The translations under genes were made by a program, and so were the position numbers. From Acidimicrobiaceae bacterium (lineage in GTDB: Bacteria > Actinomycetota > Acidimicrobiia > Acidimicrobiales > RAAP-2): DNA of 6,257 nt. Under the pieces are notes generated by a model. It was given only the letters and a program-made list of their open reading frames with translations. It was not told the DNA's origin and ran no database searches. Location of the stretch: the NCBI GenBank assembly GCA_030838245.1, contig JAUTXB010000138.1, positions 1 through 6,257 on the forward strand, given 5' to 3'. Within the stretch, counting starts at the first letter, position 1. Every line of letters begins with the position of its first letter. Of the stretch, positions 1-5,289 are shown piece after piece.

Positions 1-831
1 GAACGCCGCCGGCTGGCCATCTCCGATCGGGCCTGGGCGACGTCGGTCCTCGCCCTCCAGGCGCGGCTCCCGGGTCGCACGTGGCAGGTCGCCTCTTCGG
101 TTACCTCGCCGGTCCGGGCGGTGAAGGACCCGGCCGAGGTGGCCGCCCTGCGAGCGGCCGGGGCCGCGGCCGACCGGGTGGCGACGGTCCTGCAGTCGGG
201 CGGGATCCCTCTGGTCGGCCGGCCCGAGGCCGACGTGTCGGCCGACATCGGTTCCATGCTGGTGGCCGAGGGCCATCAGCGGGTTAACTTCGCCATCGTG
301 GGCAGCGGGCCCAACGCCGCCAGCCCCCATCACGAACCCGGTGGTCGCGTCATCCAGCACGGCGAAACCGTCGTGTGCGACTTCGGCGGCAGCTACTCGT
401 TGGACGGCGACGTCGGGTACTGCTCGGACATCACCAGGACGGTGGTGACCGGGGAGCCGTCGGCCGAGATAGCCCGGTGCTACGAGATCCTGCGATCGGC
501 GCAACAGGCGGCCGTGGCCGCGGCGCGTGCCGGGGTGGCGGCCGAGCACGTAGACGCAGTGGCCCGGGACATCATCGCCGAGGCCGGCTACGGCGAGCAG
601 TTCATCCACCGCACCGGACACGGGATCGGCATCGAGGCACACGAGGACCCCTACCTGGTCAGCGGGAACGAAGAGGTGCTGGCTCCCGGTCACGCCTTCT
701 CGGTCGAACCGGGGATCTACCTGCCCGGCCGGTTCGGCATGCGGCTCGAGGACATCGTGGTCATCGACGACGACGGCGCTCCGGACCCGTTGAACGCGGT
801 CGACCACTCACTGGTGGTCGTCGACCGTTAG
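1..831 (+). CDS. M24B family Xaa-Pro peptidase (aminopeptidase P/prolidase-like), 5' end cut by the window
   Basis: Frame 1 is open from the first base to a TAG, giving 276 codons; the true start lies to the left, so the GTG at 121 is internal. Codons 1 to about 40 look like the end of the creatinase-type N-terminal domain, and the rest is a pita-bread catalytic domain. All five dinuclear metal ligands are visible in window codon numbering: D127 (VCDFGG), D143 (CSDITRT), H207 (RTGHGIG), E236 (SVEPGIY) and E250 (RLED). H110/H111 (SPHHEPGG) and H214 (IEAHEDP) fit the conserved catalytic histidines. The family hydrolyses the bond before proline in peptides or dipeptides, usually in the cytoplasm with Mn, Co or Zn. 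The C-terminus (VVVDR) is where such proteins normally end, so TAG acts as a true stop here. The SDR gene follows 32 bases on, probably co-transcribed. Exact peptide substrate cannot be told. Confidence 0.93.
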   Translation, partial: ERRRLAISDRAWATSVLALQARLPGRTWQVASSVTSPVRAVKDPAEVAALRAAGAAADRVATVLQSGGIPLVGRPEADVSADIGSMLVAEGHQRVNFAIVGSGPNAASPHHEPGGRVIQHGETVVCDFGGSYSLDGDVGYCSDITRTVVTGEPSAEIARCYEILRSAQQAAVAAARAGVAAEHVDAVARDIIAEAGYGEQFIHRTGHGIGIEAHEDPYLVSGNEEVLAPGHAFSVEPGIYLPGRFGMRLEDIVVIDDDGAPDPLNAVDHSLVVVDR

Positions 832-863
832 CACCACGAAGACGGCGAGCGAGGGGTAGGGGA

Positions 864-1595
864 ATGGACCTGGGCATCGAGGGAAAAGTGGCGCTGGTCA
901 CCGCGGGATCGAGAGGGCTCGGGCGAGGCGTCGTCGACGCCCTGGCTGCCGAAGGCGCTCGCCTGGTCGTGGCCGCCCGCGGTGAGGAGTCGCTGGCTGA
1001 GGCGGCGGCCGCGCTCGAAGCCGCCGGTGCCGAGGTGGCCACGATGGCGGCCGACGTCACCGACCCCGAGGTCCCGGCCCGTCTCGTCGACCTGGCCGTC
1101 GATCGCTTCGGCTCGCTCGACATCGTGGTGGCCAACGCCGGCGGGCCTCCCCCCGGGCGTGCCCTCGACGTCGACGACGCATCCCTCATTGCCGCGCTCA
1201 ACGCCAACCTGCTCACGTCGGTCCGTCTGGTCCGGGCGGCCGTGCCCGTCATGGCCGAGCGCGGATGGGGCCGTATCTGCTGTCTGACCTCCTACTCGGT
1301 GGTGCAGCCCCTACCGACCCTGGCTCTGTCCAACACGGCCCGGGTCGGCCTATGGGCATGGGCGAAAACTGCGGCTCACGACCTTGCCGCCGACGGCACC
1401 GGCATCACCCTCAACCTGGCCTGCCCGGGGCCGCACGCCACCGAGCGCATGCGCCAGCTGGGCAACGACGGCGGGGCCCCGATGGGCGACCCGGCCGACT
1501 TCGGCAAGGTGGTGGCCTTCCTGTGCTCGGATCCCGCCCGGTTCGTGAACGGGGCCGCGCTGGTGGTCGACGGCGGGGCGACGCTCGCCCTCTGA
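864..1595 (+). CDS. SDR-family (FabG-like) oxidoreductase with a non-canonical active site
   Basis: The protein has 243 residues, normal for a classical SDR. The ATG at 864 is preceded by purine-rich GAGGGG and GGGG runs (851-862), and the first residues (GIEGKVALVTAGSRGLG) are the usual SDR N-terminus, which fixes the start. Visible elements are the dinucleotide loop T13-A-G-S-R-G-L-G20 (TA instead of TG), D64-V, A90-N-A-G-G, N115 in the active-site helix, S143, C187-P-G and the C-terminal V-V-D-G-G. Where YxxxK should stand the protein has S156-N-T-A-R160. I recall an FabG-resembling SDR subgroup (CDD BKR_like_SDR_like) described as lacking a perfect NAD motif and catalytic tetrad, and this fits it. 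NAD(P)-dependent reduction of a keto compound is the family expectation, but without Tyr/Lys catalysis is uncertain. It shares an apparent transcription unit with the M24 peptidase gene; no functional link is known to me. Confidence 0.92.
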   Translation: MDLGIEGKVALVTAGSRGLGRGVVDALAAEGARLVVAARGEESLAEAAAALEAAGAEVATMAADVTDPEVPARLVDLAVDRFGSLDIVVANAGGPPPGRALDVDDASLIAALNANLLTSVRLVRAAVPVMAERGWGRICCLTSYSVVQPLPTLALSNTARVGLWAWAKTAAHDLAADGTGITLNLACPGPHATERMRQLGNDGGAPMGDPADFGKVVAFLCSDPARFVNGAALVVDGGATLAL

Positions 1596-1803
1596 CCGAC
1601 CCGGCTGGCCGTCGACCCTCTGACCATCCTCGATCGCCCCTGGGCCGAGTGCTCACGCCAACCTCAGCCCTCGCCTTGAAGTAGCAGGATGGCCTTAAGC
1701 GCCAGACCAGACACTCCAATAACGTGTCCGACTGGCAATCGGGAACCGCCGTCTCGAGCTCCGTTCGGTTCGGGCATTGAGCTTGACCGATCAGCCCGTG
1801 TTG
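1596..1803. other. Convergent intergenic spacer
   Basis: This is 208 bases between the end of the + strand SDR gene and the end of the - strand secreted-protein gene. I see no strong hairpin followed by a T-run that would make a factor-independent terminator for either side. The only inverted arms noticed are short (AGCTC/GAGCT around 1755-1785). A 37-codon reading frame on the - strand (1664-1777) ends in a hydrophobic stretch, but it lacks a ribosome binding site and I do not call it a gene. Confidence 0.5.
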
Positions 1804-2496
1804 TCAGCGAACCAAATACGAAGAGACCGCACGTTCCAAGGTCGCGTTGACGCGGTTCCCGGCCGGGGATGGTGCCGCGGCGACAACGACGCTGCCGCCC
1901 TTTGCCCCTTCCACGAGACATGCGATCTCATGGAATGGATGGTGCCCGACCTTCGTGACGTAGTCGTCGATCACGCAGGATCCGCGGCCGCTGCGAAAGG
2001 CCAGACCCTCCGCCTCAGACTCCTCGTGGACCGAGGAAGCGTCGTCTCCCAGTAGGTGCCCGAGGCGAGATTCCGCCCATCCGGCCAGGCGCTCGTCACC
2101 TTCCTGTGGCGTGGCATTCACGTAGACGAGGAAGTTGCCGTCGCGTCCGACCGATGCGGCTGATACGGAACCCCGGTCGCCCTTGAGGGGACGCAGTGAT
2201 GGTGGATACGAAAGGACAGCTGTGCCCGAAGGCAGGGCGAGTTGTCGCCATCCGCTCGGTGGCGGAGCCGGCTTGAACCAACTGAATGCGGCAGGGTTGG
2301 CCGTGTGAGGGCCAGTGGGCTTCACCGCGGCCGCAGCTGCCAGCGGGCCCAGTGCAACCGACAGCATCGCTACCATCGCCACCATCAGCGTTGCCAGCTT
2401 GGCCCAACCGCCGCGCCCAGGCGTGGGGTCTGGAGATGGGTTGCTACCCACGACTCGAGATGTCGCGTCCCGTGGCCTTATTGGAAGGCGCATCAT
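1804..2496 (-). CDS. Secreted or membrane-anchored protein of unknown function
   Basis: The 230-residue protein has a polar, Pro-rich N-terminus (1-30) and a hydrophobic segment (about W31-A57, ending in a run of Ala), consistent with a signal peptide or an N-terminal anchor. An extracytoplasmic domain follows (about 70-230). Landmarks are F71-S-W-F-K-P, the proline-containing L97-S-Y-P-P-S-L-R-P, N127-A-T-P-Q and a single cysteine pair, C174 (GSCVIDDYV) and C193 (IACLVEG), that could form a disulphide. It resembles actinobacterial hypothetical proteins that I can recall but not name, and I assign no catalytic function. The start codon overlaps the stop of the upstream membrane-protein gene by one base (TAATG), implying translational coupling and a joint role at the cell surface. 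An alternative start is the adjacent second ATG. Confidence 0.8.
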   Translation of the reverse strand: MMRLPIRPRDATSRVVGSNPSPDPTPGRGGWAKLATLMVAMVAMLSVALGPLAAAAAVKPTGPHTANPAAFSWFKPAPPPSGWRQLALPSGTAVLSYPPSLRPLKGDRGSVSAASVGRDGNFLVYVNATPQEGDERLAGWAESRLGHLLGDDASSVHEESEAEGLAFRSGRGSCVIDDYVTKVGHHPFHEIACLVEGAKGGSVVVAAAPSPAGNRVNATLERAVSSYLVR

Positions 2497-2972
2497 TATC
2501 GATGTCCGTCAGCGATGAGAGCCGACCAGACGAGCAGCACGAGTGTGGCGATGGCCCCGATCACGAGCGACAGCACAACAAATGAGGCGCCCGTGGACTC
2601 CTTGAATCCGAAGAGACCAATATTGATACTGATGACGAGGGCAGCCAATGTCCCGAGGGTGAAGGCCGCCCCCAACAGTCCGACAATCGCTCGTGGCCAT
2701 GCGAGGAGCGCGGCGGCAAAGACGAAGGCGACCACCGCATCAGCAAGGAAGAAAGGCCCATTGGTCGGGATGTGTCGGTAGCCCTCCAGCCAGAGGTGGA
2801 GGTGGATGACGCCGATCCAGATGAGCAATCCGGCGCACGCGAGCCGCAGGATCAACGCGGTGGCGGAGAGGACTAAACCTGTGTCCTGGACACTCGGAGG
2901 GCGATTTGAGACAAGGCGGCTGATGGGGCGTAACTCGGGTTGAGACGTTTCGTGCAGCTTGAGCTGAGACAT
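2496..2972 (-). CDS. Four-helix integral membrane protein of unknown function
   Basis: The protein has 158 residues. The ATG is preceded on the - strand by GAGGA with a six-base gap (complement at 2979-2983), which supports this start. After a polar N-terminus (1-31) come four predicted transmembrane segments, at about 33-58, 73-91, 95-121 and 129-153. Distinctive sequences are G54-V-I-H-L-H-L-W61 with two histidines at the end of helix 1, the loop Y65-R-H-I-P-T-N-G72, and G119-L-F-G-F-K-E-S126 between helices 3 and 4. I remember similar small membrane proteins in actinomycetes, annotated only as hypothetical. The paired histidines suggest metal or haem binding, but that is conjecture. The gene sits second in a three-gene - strand module and is tightly coupled (TAATG) to the next gene, so the two products may form a complex. 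Confidence 0.85.
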   Translation of the reverse strand: MSQLKLHETSQPELRPISRLVSNRPPSVQDTGLVLSATALILRLACAGLLIWIGVIHLHLWLEGYRHIPTNGPFFLADAVVAFVFAAALLAWPRAIVGLLGAAFTLGTLAALVISINIGLFGFKESTGASFVVLSLVIGAIATLVLLVWSALIADGHR

Positions 2973-3041
2973 GATTGATCCTCAAACAGGGAAGGGTGGT
3001 TCCTCCCATTTTGAACTTTTCCTGCTGTTTCGGTGCGGATC

Positions 3042-3081
3042 GCTCCGGACAGCGACCGGGACTTCGGCCGTCGCCCGGAGC
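3042..3081 (-). repeat. Intergenic inverted repeat (hairpin) inside the envelope operon
   Basis: On the - strand the arms are GCTCCGG plus GCGAC, pairing with GTCGC and CCGGAGC. This gives a 7 + 5 base-pair stem with a TGT bulge on one side and a loop of about 13 bases. It lies 18 bases after the stop of the secreted repeat-protein gene and 69 bases before the membrane-protein start. No T-run follows on either strand, so it is not a classical terminator. It could be a 3' mRNA-stabilising or processing structure that sets unequal expression of the first and later genes, which is inference. Confidence 0.5.
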
Positions 3082-3099
3082 GAGTGCACTAGCCGTCGG

Positions 3100-3702
3100 T
3101 CAGACGTTCCCGTCTCCGTCGCTCGGGCCGCCGTTGTTGTCGGCGTCCCCGTCGCCGCCGTTGTTCTGGGGTATTCCGTTGTTGGTCGGCGACTTGGTCA
3201 AGCTCATAGAGGTCTTCGCCGCGGCCTTAGTTGTAGGCAGCTTCACGACTGAGAAGCCTTTGATTCCCTGACCCGTGACCTGGTTTCCCATATCCTTTAT
3301 GAAGGTGTAGAGGGGCTTTCCTCGGTATGTCACCTGCTCCTGCCCGTTTGTACGCTTGATGACGCCGAGGTCGACAACGCTGTTGCCTGCCGGTTTTGCG
3401 CCCGCCGGAACGACGAGCGGAGGCCAGGCCGCGAGGAGCGCGTCGGTGACCTTGGAGTGATTCTTGGTGTCCTTGGAATAGGTGTAGAGGGCGGAGCCGC
3501 TGGTTGTCGTCAGGATCTTGCCGAATTGTCCGCCACTTTCGGCCATGACGACCGTGGCCTTTCCTGCCTTTGGGGTCGAGGCGTAGGCCCCGAGGGGCAG
3601 GGCTTGGCTGGTAACAATGCCGCCGACCCCCAGCATCCCGATCGGGAGCAGCAGCCTAGCGACCTTCCTGCGGTTCCCCCCGATACGGATTTGGGTGTTC
3701 AT
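3100..3702 (-). CDS. Secreted repeat protein with two Y-x4-D motifs (PF03640/COG4315 lipoprotein_15 type)
   Basis: The chosen start (ATG at 3702) gives 200 residues. It is nine bases after a perfect AAGGAGG and directly heads a signal peptide: basic N10-R-R-K, hydrophobic L17 to about L37, likely cleavage near A39-Y-A41. There is no lipobox cysteine. Two repeats follow: G61-K-I-L ... L72-Y-T-Y-S-K-D78 with W93-P-P-L, and Q123-V-T-Y-R-G-K-P-L-Y-T-F-I-K-D137 with G144-Q-G. These are the hallmarks of the 'secreted repeat with Y-X4-D motif' family, whose function is unknown. Family members usually carry StCxgxC before AWPP; here that stretch (80-92) has no cysteine, and the mature protein has none at all. 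After about 157 comes a Lys/Thr linker and then a tail rich in Asn, Gly and Asp (173-199). It heads a - strand module with two envelope genes. A longer in-frame form from 3783 is possible. Confidence 0.88.
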   Translation of the reverse strand: MNTQIRIGGNRRKVARLLLPIGMLGVGGIVTSQALPLGAYASTPKAGKATVVMAESGGQFGKILTTTSGSALYTYSKDTKNHSKVTDALLAAWPPLVVPAGAKPAGNSVVDLGVIKRTNGQEQVTYRGKPLYTFIKDMGNQVTGQGIKGFSVVKLPTTKAAAKTSMSLTKSPTNNGIPQNNGGDGDADNNGGPSDGDGNV

Positions 3703-3795
3703 CGAATGCATCCTCCTTGTTGAACGGTTCCAAAGGTGTACGGATGAGCCGTCGATCGGGATCATCGCCTTGGTCGATGTCATGGGAAGTCCTTT
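3703..3795 (-). promoter_or_regulatory. Two ribosome binding sites in one frame: alternative starts of the secreted repeat protein
   Basis: Proximal site: AAGGAGG (complement at 3712-3718) lies nine bases before the ATG at 3702. An earlier ATG (3709-3711) abuts the GGAGG directly and is unlikely to be used. Distal site: AAAGGA (complement at 3790-3795) lies six bases before the ATG at 3781-3783, in the same frame with no stop between. The distal start would add 27 residues (beginning MTSTKAMIPIDG) before the signal peptide. The proximal start is preferred because it has the stronger site and puts the signal peptide at the N-terminus. The distal one may be a leader or a remnant. Confidence 0.55.
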
Positions 3796-3868
3796 CGGAG
3801 ACGAGGGCCTCATTCGTGCTTCCCGCCAGTGAGGCGTGAGACCGCTTTTTTCGCTCAACTAGCAGGTT

Positions 3869-3889
3869 GGATCACCGTTCCGGCGATCC
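3869..3889. repeat. Inverted repeat, possible operator
   Basis: The arms GGATC-A-CCG and CGG-C-GATCC are separated by TTC, giving eight matching pairs and one mismatch in 21 bases. It lies about 90 bases upstream of the distal start and 170 of the proximal start of the secreted repeat-protein gene. The position suits a regulator-binding site, but no regulator gene is in the window. No T-run follows on the + strand, which argues against a terminator. Confidence 0.4.
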
Positions 3890-3923
3890 TTCGAAACCAT
3901 GATCCGCCAACCGCCTCCTCCTT

Positions 3924-3982
3924 CACACCGTGGGACCCCCTGGCAGACACCCCTGACTTTTGGGGGTGCACACCGTAAGACC
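3924..3982. repeat. Imperfect direct repeat flanking an inverted repeat
   Basis: CACACCGTGGGACC (3924-3937) recurs as CACACCGTAAGACC (3969-3982), 12 of 14 bases identical and 45 bases apart (about four helical turns). Between them lies an inverted repeat at 3948-3968, CACCCC and GGGGTG around a nine-base loop. Same-face spacing suits a cooperative binding site, but there is no independent support. Confidence 0.35.
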
Positions 3983-4132
3983 AAGGGTGCGACCGACGGG
4001 CCGCTGCCGATGCTCGTTACACGTCAGCCACAGTGGGAAAGGCACAGTGCATCCTCGCCGGGGGGAGGAGTGCAATCTGCGGTGGGGGCGATTCACGCAT
4101 GTCCTCGGTCGATTGTTGAGATGGAGGCTGAC

Positions 4133-4230
4133 ATGACCGAAGATCAGGGCCAGCCAACTGGAATGTCGCCGAGTGGCACGGATAGATGCTCATCGATTGC
4201 TACGGCAAGAAGATCGGGAAGCTTCAAGAC
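4133..4230 (+). pseudogene. Broken start of a PRC-barrel domain protein gene
   Basis: An ATG at 4133 follows GGAGG (4123-4127) by five bases and opens MTEDQGQ. Two frames away the sequence reads W-N-V-A-E-W-H-G, then TAG (4183-4185), then MLIDCYGKKIGKLQD (4186-4230). This is the characteristic N-terminal strand pattern of actinobacterial PRC-barrel proteins (W-x-G-x-x-L-[IV]-D-x-x-G-x-K-I-G-K-L-x-D). Restoring one G near 4151 joins the halves as MTEDQGQANWNVAEWHG, so the damage is one frameshift and one stop, with Gln, Arg or Trp as the likely original residue. After Asp (4230) the expected V-Y-x-D-x-E continuation is absent, and the frame ends at TGA 4300-4302, so the rest of the domain is lost. 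PRC-barrel proteins of this kind are small and stress- or RNA-linked, with no firm role. The intact ribosome binding site suggests recent decay. Confidence 0.7.
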
Positions 4231-4328
4231 TCCGAGGCAGCCAACGGGTCGATGCCCCGGGCGATGGCAACCAAGTCGCCGACCGAGATGTCCCGGGCCT
4301 GACGTCGCTCGTCGTCCCCGATCGCTGC
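4231..4328. other. Short spacer after the PRC relic and the MDR gene
   Basis: Homology to the PRC domain stops at about 4230. On the - strand, the frame of the MDR gene stays open after its TGA for 34 codons (4328 down to 4227), ending at a TGA whose complement is 4224-4226. It encodes a protein-like stretch (A-R-D-I-S-V-G-D-L-V-A-I-A-R-G-I-D-P) with mostly G/C third positions. I do not recognise it. It may be a fragment left by the rearrangement that truncated the PRC gene, or chance. No terminator hairpin was seen. Confidence 0.4.
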
Positions 4329-5255
4329 TCAGCTCCCGATGTCAAGGATTACTTTTCCGCGTGCTTCGCCAGTTTCGAGGAATCGTTGGGCATCGGCGGC
4401 TTCGTCGAGTGGGAAGGTGGCGCCTACGCGCACGGTGACCTTGGCGTCGTCCACCAGTCGGACCACGGCGGTGAGATCCTCGAGATCCAAGCGGGCGTAG
4501 ACGGCGATGGTGCCTGGGTAGCTGGTGGGATCGACGATGGAAGCGACCCGCACCTCGGGACGAGCGAGTGACGCGGTAGTGGCCAGGCTTCCCCGTCCGG
4601 CGGTGTCTAACACCGCGTGCACACCGCCAGGGGCGAGGGACCGGACCCGCTCGACGAGCCCGTCACCGTAGGCGGTGGCTTCCGCGCCGAGTGACCGGAG
4701 GTAGTCGTGGTTGATCTCGGCGCCGGTGGCGATGACCCGGGCACCTTGTGCCTGTGCGATCTGGACGGCAAGCGAGCCGACTCCTCCCGCGCCGCCATGC
4801 ACGAGGAGGGTCTCGCCGTCGGCGACGTCGAGGGCGTGGACCACCGCTTGGTACGCGGTCAGCGCGGCGAGGGGTAGCCCGGCGGCCTCGGTCCACGTGG
4901 CCCGTCGGGGTTTGTGGACCAGTGTGCATGACGGCGTCGCGATTTTCTCGGCGTAGGTACCGTACCGGAGGATCGGTTGGCGGACATAGCCGATGACCTC
5001 GTCGCTCACCGCGAATTCGCCCACCGCCGGGCCGACCGCCTCGACCACGCCGGCAAGATCCCATCCCGGTATGACCGGGAACCAGGCGTCCATAGCCTGT
5101 TCCATCACACCTTGTCGGAGTTTAATGTCGGCGGGATTTAACCCGGCCGCTTTGATCCGGACCAAGACGCTGTCCTGCGCCATCTTCGGCTCGTCGAGGT
5201 CGACGACTTCGAGGACCTCGGGACCGCCGTAGCGGCGGTAGACGACCGCTCTCAT
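4329..5255 (-). CDS. Zinc-independent MDR-family NADPH:quinone oxidoreductase-like protein
   Basis: The 308-residue protein is typical for the zeta-crystallin/QOR branch of medium-chain dehydrogenases. The start is supported by AAAGGAG seven bases before the ATG. The N-terminal GroES-like domain (1 to about 120) shows A37-G-L-N-P-A-D-I-K45, I62-P-G-W-D-L-A-G-V and Y98-G-T-Y-A-E. The Rossmann part has the coenzyme loop H153-G-G-A-G-G-V-G160 followed by A-V-Q-I-A. The end is G300-K-V-I-L-D-I. There is no GHE catalytic zinc motif and no cysteine cluster for structural zinc, so NAD(P)H-dependent reduction of quinones, enals or enones is expected rather than alcohol oxidation. It starts 34 bases after the SnoaL-like gene on the same strand and is probably co-transcribed. 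Its frame stays open for 34 codons beyond the stop. Confidence 0.93.
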   Translation of the reverse strand: MRAVVYRRYGGPEVLEVVDLDEPKMAQDSVLVRIKAAGLNPADIKLRQGVMEQAMDAWFPVIPGWDLAGVVEAVGPAVGEFAVSDEVIGYVRQPILRYGTYAEKIATPSCTLVHKPRRATWTEAAGLPLAALTAYQAVVHALDVADGETLLVHGGAGGVGSLAVQIAQAQGARVIATGAEINHDYLRSLGAEATAYGDGLVERVRSLAPGGVHAVLDTAGRGSLATTASLARPEVRVASIVDPTSYPGTIAVYARLDLEDLTAVVRLVDDAKVTVRVGATFPLDEAADAQRFLETGEARGKVILDIGS

Positions 5256-5289
5256 CGCCGTGCTCCTTTGTCATAGAACCGCTGCATGG

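Larger units (their letters stand above)
3796..4132. other. Divergent intergenic region without an intact gene
   Basis: This stretch lies between the - strand envelope module and the + strand PRC-barrel relic, so it should hold the promoters of both. I find no frame with protein-like sequence here. It contains two inverted repeats (3869-3889 and 3948-3968) and an imperfect direct repeat (3924-3937 and 3969-3982). I could not identify a convincing -35/-10 pair. A GGAAC-like element on the - strand near the 3869-3889 palindrome might be an ECF-type -35, but the matching -10 is weak. Confidence 0.5.

Noticed and set aside
375..863. Long upstream extension of the SDR reading frame on the + strand
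   Set aside because: It overlaps the M24 gene in another frame and encodes Arg/Gly-rich shadow sequence. The ATG at 864 with its ribosome binding site and the SDR N-terminus is the real start.
761..1252. 163-codon - strand frame opposite the M24/SDR genes
   Set aside because: Ala/Ser/Arg-rich antisense shadow of two well-supported genes, with no domain or ribosome binding site.
1664..1777. 37-codon - strand frame ending in a hydrophobic stretch (VGHVIGVSGLALKAILLLQ)
   Set aside because: The hydrophobic tail is suggestive, but there is no ribosome binding site and no recognisable family, so it is left as intergenic.
1596..1803. Possible bidirectional terminator between converging genes
   Set aside because: No stem followed by a T-run in either direction; only short weak arms.
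2242..2781. 179-codon + strand frame opposite the membrane and secreted protein genes
   Set aside because: Antisense to two genes with clear topology and TAATG coupling. The product is a basic, low-information shadow.
3899..4438. 179-codon + strand frame covering the divergent region and the MDR 3' end
   Set aside because: It includes the PRC relic's first codons but then leaves the PRC frame and overlaps the MDR gene antisense; no coherent domain.
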